From Uliginosibacterium gangwonense DSM 18521 (lineage in GTDB: Bacteria; Pseudomonadota; Gammaproteobacteria; Burkholderiales; Rhodocyclaceae): 64,000 bases of DNA. Positions 18,576-27,095 of the stretch are shown here, piece after piece (positions within the stretch are counted from its first letter, which is position 1; the number at the start of each line of letters is the position of its first letter). Position numbers and translations under genes: made by a program. The stretch covers positions 19,030-83,029 of the forward strand of contig NZ_KB892864.1 of the NCBI RefSeq assembly GCF_000373965.1, read 5' to 3'. Under the pieces are notes generated by a model, which saw only the letters and a program-made list of their open reading frames with translations, made no database searches and had not been told where the DNA came from.

Positions 18576-20153
18576 ATGCACATTCGTCCATCTTCGCCGC
18601 CCACATGTCCGCCCCGCTCGCGCCAAACAGACTGGACGCGGCGCGGCCTTCGACACTGGATCGGAGCACTGGCAATCGCGTGCCTTTGCCCCCACGCTTG
18701 GGCGGGAAACTTTGAGCTGCACCTGAAGATCGACCCGGCGCTGCACCCGAGTACAGGCGTCTCGACTCCCGCAGCCCAGCAAGCAACCAACAGGGCGCTG
18801 GAAGCTGACGAAGAGCGCCTGGCAATTACCCGGTCGATTCCCTCGCTCACGGCACAAACGGGGAGCCCGGCAGCCTATGGTGAACACTTACCACGAGGCT
18901 TTGCCGCCTGGGTGCGATTGGCGCTGCGGCTGATGTGGCTGACCATGGCGCTATTCCTGCTGGCATACGTTGCGCGCGAATGGGTTCGGGTCATCCTGGT
19001 GCGCCTGCGGCGCGAACACAAACCCATTCTGCTGGACCATGCGAACTGGCCCGTCGTGTCGATCCTGGTGGTTCCCAAGGGGGACGCGACCTCGCAGGAA
19101 CATCGCCTCGACATCTTGCGTAGCCTGCCCTTCGACTATCCACCAGAGCGCATCCACCTGGTTGTGGCCTACCAGAGCGCCGATATTGGCGTGCATGATG
19201 CTGCCCACCGCCTTGCTAAAGCGCTGCCGGAACACGTCCATACCCTCGCCATCAAACAGGGGGAAGATGCCAGCGTCGCCACGCTGCTGCCACGCGCCCT
19301 GCACAAATCCGTTGGCATGGCCCTGGTGGTGCTGGATCAGCACCTTCCCATCCCCCGCAACTGGCTCAAGCAGGCAGTAAGCCCCCTGCTTGATCCGGCA
19401 GTCGGGACCGTGCTCAATCGGGTCATTCCTGGCCAGCCGCAGAATGCGCTGGGCACCCGGCTCGTCGCCCTGGCTGACCATGCCGATGTATTGCTGGCCA
19501 CGCAGGAAGATGCTATCGACCTCATGCTCTGCGGCAAGGCACGGATTCGCGCCCTGCGCCGCGCAGCCTATAAGCATATTGCGCAAGACACCTCCAGCCT
19601 TACCCCGGATGGCGCCAGCATCGTGCTGGAATTGGTGCGCACGGGCTGGCAGGCGGTACTGCTGGCGGAAATGCAGACAGAATTGCAGATGTCGCAGGAC
19701 ACCATCCGCTCCCCCCGCCTGCACCCCTCCATCAGCCTGCAAGCCCTGCGTCTGGCCTCACTGGCATTCGCCCGGCATGTGCCGCGTGGCGCCAGGGTGC
19801 AGGGGCGGGCCGTATTCTTTGCCGCAGCGCAGGCACTGGTCTGGCTTGCCAGCCTGGGTTGCGGGATTCTGCTCTACGCCCTGGGAGACATTTTGTGGGG
19901 CAGCCTTGCCATTGCCTTGTGTGCCGCCACCAGTTTTGACCCGCTCGGCCACCCGCGCCCGGCCTTCAGCGTCGCGGCGGCAGCCCGCATGGCGGGGCTG
20001 CGTGAGGAAATCCGCCTGCTCCCGCTGGCCTGCGCCAGCTTTGTGGATCGCATGGCTGAAGGCTGCCGCATCAGTCTTCAGCACAAGCGGCAGCGTCCAA
20101 ATCCGCGACCATCCGAGGAATCCATCCTGCTGCATAAGGAAACGTCCTCATGA
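18576..20153 (+). CDS. membrane protein with degenerate GT2-like glycosyltransferase domain
   Basis: 525 residues. A hydrophobic segment at about 26-43 ends in a possible AWA cleavage site; a transmembrane helix lies near 110-130, and a hydrophobic pair near 405-440. Between them sits a domain that starts PVVSILVVPKGD and follows the spacing of family 2 glycosyltransferases, including a segment DPAVGTVLNRVIPG. The usual DxD metal motif and QxxRW motif are not visible, so the domain may be inactive or divergent. First gene of a tight three-gene unit; its TGA overlaps the ATG of the next gene (ATGA). Function unknown. Confidence 0.65.
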   Translation: MHIRPSSPPTCPPRSRQTDWTRRGLRHWIGALAIACLCPHAWAGNFELHLKIDPALHPSTGVSTPAAQQATNRALEADEERLAITRSIPSLTAQTGSPAAYGEHLPRGFAAWVRLALRLMWLTMALFLLAYVAREWVRVILVRLRREHKPILLDHANWPVVSILVVPKGDATSQEHRLDILRSLPFDYPPERIHLVVAYQSADIGVHDAAHRLAKALPEHVHTLAIKQGEDASVATLLPRALHKSVGMALVVLDQHLPIPRNWLKQAVSPLLDPAVGTVLNRVIPGQPQNALGTRLVALADHADVLLATQEDAIDLMLCGKARIRALRRAAYKHIAQDTSSLTPDGASIVLELVRTGWQAVLLAEMQTELQMSQDTIRSPRLHPSISLQALRLASLAFARHVPRGARVQGRAVFFAAAQALVWLASLGCGILLYALGDILWGSLAIALCAATSFDPLGHPRPAFSVAAAARMAGLREEIRLLPLACASFVDRMAEGCRISLQHKRQRPNPRPSEESILLHKETSS

Positions 20154-21214
20154 ACCTGCCCTGGGAAACTTTCATCGGTCTGACTCTGCTGGGGTTTCTC
20201 AGCATTGCCCTGCCCTTCGTACCAGCGGCCCGCACGCTGAAGCGGCCACCAGATCGGCTCCCGCCAAAAGACGCGGCATTGCTCCCGCAGGTACAGTGCG
20301 AAACCTTCCGCCACGTCATCAGCCGCCAGTTTGGCAACTTGCTGAATCTGGCCCGTACCCAGGGGACGTTGAAAGGGGAAACCGAAAAAGGGCGGCGCTA
20401 CATTGTTCTGGGAATCAACAGCCATCTGGTCAATGAAATTACATCGGGTCAGACCCGCCTGAAAACCATGCTGATTGCAGCAGGCCACCTGGATATTCCA
20501 GGGGAATTGGTGTGTGACCGGGAAATCTATGCAGAAGGCAAAATCAACATCGGCCACAACACCATGACCCGATGCGTGTTATCGCCACGTGATATTGCCA
20601 TCAACACACGCGCCCGCGTCACCCGCTGGGTGCGCTCCGACCGCAGGTTGGATGTCGCCGAGGGCGCATGGGTCAAAGGCTGGGCCAATGCCGGAACAGA
20701 AATCTCGATTGCGCGTCGTGCCCGCTTTGAGCAACTGGGCGCCCCCCAGATCAATTTTGGCCGACAAGCTGAGATCAAGCACTTCGAAACCGAAGTGGTC
20801 GGGCGCTACACGCCTGCGCAAACCAAAGACGGCCAGCCCAAGTATGTACGAGACCTTAGCGTGGCAGACAACCATGTGGTACGAGGCGACCTGATCGCCA
20901 TTGAAAACCTGAAGATTGGCAACGAGTGCCGGGTCATTGGCGACCTGCGTGCGGGTAAAACGCTGGTGATAGGCGCCTACTCGACCCTGGAAGGCACGCT
21001 GTACTGTGATGGCGCCGTGGTGATCGAGGAAGGCTGCCGCCTGACCGGCCCAATCATCGCAAAAGGCAGCATCCTGATTCACAGCGCCTGCCAGATTGGT
21101 ACGCTAGAACACCCCACCACAGCCATTGCGCCACGCATCAAGATTGCCGAAGGCTGCATGGCGCACGGCACGGTGTGGGCAACCCAACGCGGTGAAGTCT
21201 ATTTGCAGGAATAG
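20150..21214 (+). CDS. membrane-anchored bactofilin-like (polymer-forming) protein
   Basis: 354 residues with an N-terminal transmembrane helix (about 8-28) and repeated short beta-strand motifs typical of the DUF583/bactofilin beta-helix, in two blocks near residues 100-190 and 240-345 (for example VIGDLRAGKTLVIGAYSTLEGTLYCDGAVVIEEGCRLTG read as successive six-residue turns). It is about twice the length of common bactofilins. Translation is probably coupled to the upstream gene by the ATGA overlap. It may form a scaffold for the two membrane partners, which is inference. Confidence 0.7.
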   Translation: MNLPWETFIGLTLLGFLSIALPFVPAARTLKRPPDRLPPKDAALLPQVQCETFRHVISRQFGNLLNLARTQGTLKGETEKGRRYIVLGINSHLVNEITSGQTRLKTMLIAAGHLDIPGELVCDREIYAEGKINIGHNTMTRCVLSPRDIAINTRARVTRWVRSDRRLDVAEGAWVKGWANAGTEISIARRARFEQLGAPQINFGRQAEIKHFETEVVGRYTPAQTKDGQPKYVRDLSVADNHVVRGDLIAIENLKIGNECRVIGDLRAGKTLVIGAYSTLEGTLYCDGAVVIEEGCRLTGPIIAKGSILIHSACQIGTLEHPTTAIAPRIKIAEGCMAHGTVWATQRGEVYLQE

Positions 21215-21222
21215 TACTCAAA

Positions 21223-22020
21223 ATGCCATCCAACACAACCATTCTGACCACCATCCTGAGCAAAAACCCGGATGAGTACGTCAAAAGAGACCGCGTATTG
21301 GCCCCTGCCGGCCTGCGTGCCTTGCTGGCGGACAATGCACGCCAGATCGGGCTGTGCGCGCTGGCCACCCTGTTTCTGACGACGGCCTTGATCTTGCTGG
21401 TGCCCGCTTTCAGCCGTTACTGGGCGCACACCACAAAATTGCTGATCGAGCTGCTGGGCCTGAATTTGCAGGTGGCCTTCAGTCATGAATGGATCGTGTA
21501 CATCACCGCTGCATCATCTGAGCCCACGCCCACTTGGCAGACCTTTGGCTGGCATGCTCTCGGGGCGGCATGCTTCATTTTGCTGTGCCGGATCGCCTTA
21601 CGCCCGCCATTTCGCAGCCTGTTCATGCTCATCGGGCTTTTCCATCTGATCAATACAGGAGTGATGGCCATCCTGCCAACCGCCTACCCCTACACAATCG
21701 CGGAGCACACCCGCTGGCTTTCGCTCTTTACCGTGGGATTTCTGCTGCTGTTACCCAGCGTGATGGCCCTGACTCACGCCATCATTGAGCGTAGCCATGA
21801 GCGCCGGATATTTGCCACGCTCCTCATCGCCAGCTATTTCATCCTGACGCTGCCGCTCAAGCTTGCTGCCCATGCAGCCCTAATCCAGTTAGGGTCGCGG
21901 CTGATGACACCCACCCTGTTCCTGGCCTTTGGGCCCGCATTCGACATCTGTTTATTCACCGCACTCTATACCTATGCGGCCACGTGGCGGCACAACCCTG
22001 ATGCCGCAGAGGCGAGCTAG
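21223..22020 (+). CDS. polytopic inner-membrane protein of unknown function
   Basis: 265 residues with about six hydrophobic helices (near 44-64, 108-122, 130-150, 165-182, 195-215, 225-250). No named family is recognised and no catalytic motif is evident. It begins 8 bases after the bactofilin-like gene, so the three genes from 18576 are almost certainly one operon. It ends 12 bases before the convergent trmL. Confidence 0.65.
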   Translation: MPSNTTILTTILSKNPDEYVKRDRVLAPAGLRALLADNARQIGLCALATLFLTTALILLVPAFSRYWAHTTKLLIELLGLNLQVAFSHEWIVYITAASSEPTPTWQTFGWHALGAACFILLCRIALRPPFRSLFMLIGLFHLINTGVMAILPTAYPYTIAEHTRWLSLFTVGFLLLLPSVMALTHAIIERSHERRIFATLLIASYFILTLPLKLAAHAALIQLGSRLMTPTLFLAFGPAFDICLFTALYTYAATWRHNPDAAEAS

Positions 22021-22032
22021 GACTCTGGCCGT

Positions 22033-22497
22033 TCAAACGCCCCCCGCAAAGCCCTGCTGCCGCCAAGCCTCATAGGCCACCACCGCCACGCTGTTGGAGA
22101 GGTTCATGCTGCGGCAGCCCGACATCATCGGCAGACGCAGGCATTGCCCAGGCGTGGCCGTATCCAGAATAAATGCAGGCAACCCACGTGTTTCCGAACC
22201 AAAAACCAGCACATCGCTAGGTGCAAATTGCACCTCACTGGGGGGATGCGTGCCACGCGTGGTCAGATAAAAAAAGCGCCGCCCCTGCAATGCAGCCAAG
22301 CAGGCTTGCCAATCAAGGTGACGGCTCACATTGGTCAGCTCTGCGTAATCCATCCCCGCGCGTTGCAGGGATTTTTCACTCAGCACAAAGCCCAGCGGCT
22401 CCACCAGGTGGAGCCGGGCGCCGGTATTGGCACACAAACGGATGATATTTCCGGTATTGGGCGGGATTTCCGGCTGGTACAAGACGATATCGAACAT
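22033..22497 (-). CDS. trmL: tRNA (cytidine/uridine-34-2'-O)-methyltransferase TrmL
   Basis: SPOUT methyltransferase of 154 residues acting on the wobble base of tRNA-Leu isoacceptors. The N-terminus FDIVLYQPEIPPNTGNIIRL is diagnostic; the knot motifs VFGSETRGLP and CLRLPM...RSMNLSNSVAVVAYE follow. ATG at 22497 matches the E. coli start; an upstream in-frame GTG at 22527 would add ten residues not seen in the family. Confidence 0.94.
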   Translation of the reverse strand: MFDIVLYQPEIPPNTGNIIRLCANTGARLHLVEPLGFVLSEKSLQRAGMDYAELTNVSRHLDWQACLAALQGRRFFYLTTRGTHPPSEVQFAPSDVLVFGSETRGLPAFILDTATPGQCLRLPMMSGCRSMNLSNSVAVVAYEAWRQQGFAGGV

Positions 22498-22547
22498 CCC
22501 ACCATTGTCGCCGAAGCGGCCCGCCACATCCAGCCGGATTGAAGGAA

Positions 22548-23477
22548 TCAGCGGGTCAGAGCAATCAATTCCCGCAGGTGTTGTTCTGAGTGTGCGAATT
22601 CCGCCCGTTCTTCAGCCGTGAATTCGTATTGCAGGATCTTTTCCACCCCACTGCGGCCAATCACACAGGGCACGCTCATCACCACATCCTGCACCCCATA
22701 TTCGCCCTGCAACATCACCCCCACAGGCAGTACAGACTGTTCGTTGGTTTCAATGGCCCGAATCACCCGAAATACGCTGGCAGCAATCCCGTGGTTGGTG
22801 TTGCCCTTACGGTTGAAAATCTCAAACCCGGCATCCAGCACACGCTGGCGGATCGCCGCCTTATCAATGGGCTCAATGCCATTCTGGCGGCAGTAATTGT
22901 CAACATCCATGCCGCACACATTGCAGATACTCCACGGAATAAACCCGGTGGAACCATGATCGCCCAGTACATAGCCAAAAATGTTTTTGGGATCAATCCG
23001 CACATGGTCGCTCAGGATGCGCATGAAGCGCGCCGAATCGATGATGGTTCCTGCCGAAATCACCCGGTTGCGCGGGAAGGAGGACGCATGCAAGGCGACA
23101 TGGCTCATCACATCCACTGGATTGGTCACCATGATCACGATGGCCTGGGGAGAATAGCGTTCGATCTGTGCGATCAGATCGCGCATGATGGCGGTATTGA
23201 CGCGAACCAGATCATCGCGCGTCTGGCCCTTCTGCATCTGTGCGCCAGCGGTGATGACGACAATATCGCTGTCTGCGCTGTCAGCGAAATCCCCGGCGAT
23301 CAGAGATGGATTCTTAGCGTAGGTGAATGCCGTGGTGTGAGCAAAATCCAGCATCTCTGCCAAAGACTTGCCGTGGTCGCGGTCGATGGCGACGATTTCG
23401 GACACATCGCTCATGTTGACCAGAAACCCTACGATCTCGGTGCCAACAGCCCCCATCCCTATTACTGTGACTTTCAT
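22548..23477 (-). CDS. L-lactate/malate dehydrogenase family protein
   Basis: NAD-dependent 2-hydroxyacid dehydrogenase of 309 residues. The Rossmann start VIGMGAVGTEI, the VTNPVDV asparagine, substrate arginine in SARFM and catalytic histidine in LGDHGST are present. The specificity loop reads AGAQMQKGQTR: the place of the Gln (lactate) or Arg (malate) appears to be Met, and the following Lys-Pro is altered. It may therefore act on a larger 2-keto acid. A GGGAG ribosome site precedes the ATG at 23477. Confidence 0.82.
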   Translation of the reverse strand: MKVTVIGMGAVGTEIVGFLVNMSDVSEIVAIDRDHGKSLAEMLDFAHTTAFTYAKNPSLIAGDFADSADSDIVVITAGAQMQKGQTRDDLVRVNTAIMRDLIAQIERYSPQAIVIMVTNPVDVMSHVALHASSFPRNRVISAGTIIDSARFMRILSDHVRIDPKNIFGYVLGDHGSTGFIPWSICNVCGMDVDNYCRQNGIEPIDKAAIRQRVLDAGFEIFNRKGNTNHGIAASVFRVIRAIETNEQSVLPVGVMLQGEYGVQDVVMSVPCVIGRSGVEKILQYEFTAEERAEFAHSEQHLRELIALTR

Positions 23478-23741
23478 GTAAAACTCCCGCCCGATCAGGG
23501 CTCAAGATTGACTCATTCCCTGCACTTGTGGCACAGGCGTCGCCAGTGTAACGCCTCGCCATGGAGATTTCACCCAGCCTTGTAACGCTGGCAGACCATT
23601 TATGTAGCAAAAGCCGATCCAGGCATCTTCCTCCATCGTTTCGTTTTTACGCCGCACCGCAAAATCATCTGCCCGAACGAACATCTTGCGCTGCACAAAT
23701 CGCTTCACCACAATCCATCGTGCAAGTCAAAAAGAGGGCTT

Positions 23742-23877
23742 TTGCACAGTGCAAGTTCGGCAGAATGTGAGTCACAGCAAAGCTTTTTGGATTTATATGA
23801 AATTTTTGCTGCAGCGCAATATTTATTCTTGACTTCGGACTTTCACAACGTAAAATGACATTGTGCAGCGCGTCAAA
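23742..23877 (+). promoter_or_regulatory. phaP control region: promoter and probable PhaR sites
   Basis: A promoter TTGACT (23829-23834), 16-base spacer, TAAAAT (23851-23856) precedes the phasin gene. Around it lie a perfect palindrome TTGCACAGTGCAA (23742-23754), an imperfect palindrome TTGCTGCAGCGCAA (23806-23819) just upstream of the -35 box, and TTGTGCAGCGCGTCAA (23861-23876) at the expected start site. PhaR repressors of other bacteria are known to bind TGC-rich palindromes near phasin promoters; assigning these to PhaR is inference. Confidence 0.6.
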
Positions 23878-23945
23878 CGCACCCTAAGTTGATGTGCCCT
23901 GAAGGCAGTGTGCCTGCCTGGCAACCTATATACCGGAGATCACCC

Positions 23946-24512
23946 ATGACATTCGCTACCCCTGAACAAATTGCAGCCGCCAACAAGGCCAATATCGAGT
24001 CCATCCTGACATTGGCCAACACCGCCTTTGGCAGCGTCGAAAAACTCGCCACCTTGAACCTGAACACCGCCCGCTCGCTGCTTGAAGACAGCGTGGCCAA
24101 CACCAAGACATTGTTGGGCGCCAAGGATGTGCAAGAGCTGGTTTCACTGCAATCTTCCCTGGCACAACCGACGATTGAAAAGATTGTCTCCTATGGCCGC
24201 AGCGTGTACGAGATCACCGCTTCGATCCAAGGCGAAGTTTCCAAGATCATCGAAAGCCAGATCGGCGAAGCCAACAAAAATCTGACCGCTGCCCTGGATA
24301 AGGCTGCCAAGTCTGCTCCCGCAGGTTCCGACGTGGCTGTGGCCGCCGTCAAGTCCGCCATTGCCGCCGCCAGCTCTGCCTATGACAGCATGAGCAAGGC
24401 CGCCAAACAAGTAGTTGAACTGACCGAAGCCAACGTAGCCGCCGCTACTGACGCAACCGTCAAGGCCGTCAACTCCACGACTGGCGCAGCCAAGAGCAAG
24501 AAAGCCGCCTGA
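23946..24512 (+). CDS. phaP: phasin (PHA granule surface protein)
   Basis: Granule-coating protein of 188 residues, betaproteobacterial phasin-2 family. N-terminal TFATPEQIAAANKANIESILTLANTAFGSVEKLATLNLNTAR is characteristic, followed by a long amphipathic helical region and an Ala/Lys-rich tail ending AAKSKKAA. ATG at 23946 has GGAG nine bases upstream; an earlier in-frame start is not needed. It lies 11 kb from phaC but is tied to it by function and probably by PhaR control. Confidence 0.93.
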   Translation: MTFATPEQIAAANKANIESILTLANTAFGSVEKLATLNLNTARSLLEDSVANTKTLLGAKDVQELVSLQSSLAQPTIEKIVSYGRSVYEITASIQGEVSKIIESQIGEANKNLTAALDKAAKSAPAGSDVAVAAVKSAIAAASSAYDSMSKAAKQVVELTEANVAAATDATVKAVNSTTGAAKSKKAA

Positions 24513-24566
24513 GAATCCCGGGACAGCCTCCTCATCATCGGGTCCCGGCTGCAACCGCCGGGTTTT

Positions 24567-24597
24567 AACCCGCAATCGCAACGATTGCGGGTTTTTT
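24567..24597 (+). terminator. strong terminator after phaP
   Basis: Perfect 12-bp stem AACCCGCAATCG/CGATTGCGGGTT with loop CAA and a run of six T bases. Confidence 0.92.
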
Positions 24598-24647
24598 CGT
24601 GGGCGGCTTGGCAAAAGCCCGCCCACGTTTTAAGAACTTGTTCAGAC

Positions 24648-25400
24648 CTAGCGGATATCAACGTGGTATTTGAACCGCTCCGCAGCACCGCGTGAAGCCC
24701 GCCACTCAAGGGGCTGCTTGTCGTAGCCGTAGGCGATACGCTCAATCACCACCAGGGGTGTCGAAGGTGGTACCTTCAGATAGTCTGTAAAGGGAGGACT
24801 TGCCAACTCCACGGTCAGCGTTTCCTGGGCAGAAGCCACCACCTGTTTGCAGCGCGATTCATACAGGGGGTAGAGCAAGTCGCCAAAATCTTCAAGGGCC
24901 AAATCAAGCAGCGCAGAAAAGCGTGCACGAGGCAGCCAGATTTCTTCAATCAGGAAAGGTTCGTTCTCCACCACCCGCAAACGCAGCAGGCGAATCGCCT
25001 TGACCCTGGCCCCCAGGCCCAGGCTTGTAGCAATCACTTGTGCCGGATATTCCACCGTGCGCGCAAGAATGCGGCTCTTGGGGCGGATTTTCTCGCCCGC
25101 TGCATTTTGAAAACGAAAAAAACGAAACAGAGAGGCGTCAAAACGCGGGCGACGCACAAAAGTCCCCTTGCCCTGGCTGCGCTCCAGCAAGCCCTCTGCC
25201 ACCAGGGCATCTACCGCCTTGCGCACAGTACCAATCGCAATGTTGTAGGCCGTCTTGATTTCCGCCTCAGTCGGAATTGCCTCATCCGGCAGCCATTCAC
25301 CCGCAGCAATCCGGCGCGCCAGATCATCACGCAGCTGCTGATACAGAGGTAGGCGTTGATCCCCGCCCAGGGGCGAATTGCTCATGACGTTATTCTTCAT
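24648..25400 (-). CDS. GntR/HutC family transcriptional regulator
   Basis: 250 residues. N-terminal GntR winged helix (LYQQLRDDLARRIAAGEWLPDEAIPTEAEI ... GTVRKAVDALVAEGLLERSQGKGTFV, about residues 18-82) and a C-terminal UTRA ligand-binding domain (about 105-245). It is divergent from the transporter/amidohydrolase genes at 25821 and is their likely regulator. Two starts are possible (ATG at 25400 or 25385); neither has a strong ribosome site. Confidence 0.9.
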   Translation of the reverse strand: MKNNVMSNSPLGGDQRLPLYQQLRDDLARRIAAGEWLPDEAIPTEAEIKTAYNIAIGTVRKAVDALVAEGLLERSQGKGTFVRRPRFDASLFRFFRFQNAAGEKIRPKSRILARTVEYPAQVIATSLGLGARVKAIRLLRLRVVENEPFLIEEIWLPRARFSALLDLALEDFGDLLYPLYESRCKQVVASAQETLTVELASPPFTDYLKVPPSTPLVVIERIAYGYDKQPLEWRASRGAAERFKYHVDIR

Positions 25401-25510
25401 ATGTTTGATGCCACATTCTAGTCTGCGTCAGGGTTTACAGCCAGTACCCAAACTACCAATGCCATATTGACACGCAGCCGATCTGCTCTTACCTTACTCA
25501 CCATACATTC

Positions 25511-25526
25511 AGTCATATATATGACT
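25511..25526. promoter_or_regulatory. 16-bp perfect palindrome, candidate GntR-family operator
   Basis: AGTCATATATATGACT lies in the 420-base divergent region between the GntR gene and the MFS gene, about 110 bases upstream of the regulator start. The rest of that region (25401-25820) holds no credible gene. Binding by the adjacent HutC-type regulator is inferred from position and symmetry. Confidence 0.55.
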
Positions 25527-25820
25527 AGATGTTTTCATACAACAAATTGTAAGAATGCGTTAAGCTGACGGCATCGGAGGTTCACATTCAGAACCAGAGT
25601 GTTATAAACAGGGCCGCAGACATAACAATGTCATGTCATGGCATGCATATCGCGCCACCCTGGCACACCCATTCCAGTAACGCAGCGGCTGGATTCATCA
25701 TGTAGCAGATGAGTCGATTGGCATTTCATCGCGTCAGGCTTTGCTTCTAGCGCCGCCTGATGCTCTGGTACACGATGGATGCCACTCTATTTTTACCCGG
25801 GATATATATTGGGAGGCAGG

Positions 25821-27083
25821 ATGTTTGGTTGGTATAAACAAGTAAGCCGCATTGAGCGCAAAACGTTCTGGGCATGTTTCAGCGGCTGGGGGCTGGATGC
25901 GCTGGACGCACAGATTTTCACGCTGGCCATTCCCGCCTTGATCGCGGCATTGGCCATCGATAAAACGCAGATTGGCTTGATCAGCGGCGCAACCTTGGTG
26001 TCATCAGCCATTGGTGGGTGGATTGCAGGCTTTCTCTCCGACCGCTGGGGGCGGGTCAAAACACTCCAACTCACCATTTTATGGTTCGCGGGGTTCACCT
26101 TCTTCAGCGGCTTTGCGCAAAATTTCCAACAATTACTGATTTTCAAGGCGCTTCAAGGCTTTGGCTTTGGCGGTGAGTGGGCGGCTGGCGCTGTGCTGAT
26201 GGCAGAAACCATCCGCTCTGAGCACCGTGGCAAGGTCATGGCCACCGTGCAAAGCGCATGGGCTGTCGGCTGGGGCGCATCGGTGCTGGTCTATACCGGC
26301 CTCTTCTCCTGGCTGTCTGCCGACATCGCGTGGCGTGTCATGTTCGGTGCGGGTCTGGTGCCATCCCTGCTGATACTGTATGTACGCCGCTCCCTGGCCG
26401 AACCGGTGCGCACACAACGCGAAAAAGCCGCCTCCCGCGTCAGCCTGCTGGCAATCTTCTCTCCCGCCACTCTGCGCATCACCTTACTGGGGGGGATTCT
26501 TGGCACGGGTGCGCACGGCGGGTATTACGCCTTGATGACATGGCTGCCCACCTTCCTTAAAACAGAACGTCACCTATCCGTACTCTCCACCGGCGGCTAC
26601 CTGACTGTCATCATCGTGGCATTCTGGTGTGGCTGCATGGCCAGCGCCACATTGCTTGATCGCATCGGCAGACGCCGCAATGTGGCGTTGTTTTCAATCT
26701 GCTGCACAATTACCGTGCTGCTCTATGTCTTCTTGCCGCTGACCAATACCCAGATGCTGATCCTGGGCTTCCCGCTGGGCTTCTTTGCTGCTGGCATTCC
26801 GGCGAGTATGGGCGCATTGTTCAATGAACTGTATCCGGCCAACATGCGCGGCGCGGGGGTTGGCTTCTGCTACAACCTCGGGCGCATCGTCTCAGCTGCC
26901 TTCCCGGTTCTGGTCGGCCACATGAGCCAATCCATGCCACTGGGCGAAGCCATCGGTATCGATGCCGCCATTGCTTATGGTGTCGCGTTCCTCGCCGTGC
27001 TCATGCTGCCAGAAACAAAGGGCAAGGCGCTCGAAGCCGTTGCCCCGGAAGCTACCATGGTAGCGAATGAGGCCAAAGCATAG
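25821..27083 (+). CDS. MFS transporter, aromatic-acid/organic-acid symporter type
   Basis: 420 residues with twelve hydrophobic segments. N-terminal WACFSGWGLDALDAQIFTLAIPAL, the loop GFLSDRWGRVKTL and GFGFGGEWAAGAVL place it among the AAHS/SHS (aromatic acid, lactate or sialate) symporters. ATG at 25821 is five bases after GGAGG. It begins a unit with the amidohydrolase 12 bases downstream, so the cargo is probably the compound that enzyme processes or a precursor of it. Confidence 0.85.
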   Translation: MFGWYKQVSRIERKTFWACFSGWGLDALDAQIFTLAIPALIAALAIDKTQIGLISGATLVSSAIGGWIAGFLSDRWGRVKTLQLTILWFAGFTFFSGFAQNFQQLLIFKALQGFGFGGEWAAGAVLMAETIRSEHRGKVMATVQSAWAVGWGASVLVYTGLFSWLSADIAWRVMFGAGLVPSLLILYVRRSLAEPVRTQREKAASRVSLLAIFSPATLRITLLGGILGTGAHGGYYALMTWLPTFLKTERHLSVLSTGGYLTVIIVAFWCGCMASATLLDRIGRRRNVALFSICCTITVLLYVFLPLTNTQMLILGFPLGFFAAGIPASMGALFNELYPANMRGAGVGFCYNLGRIVSAAFPVLVGHMSQSMPLGEAIGIDAAIAYGVAFLAVLMLPETKGKALEAVAPEATMVANEAKA

Positions 27084-27095
27084 ATCAAGAGCAAA

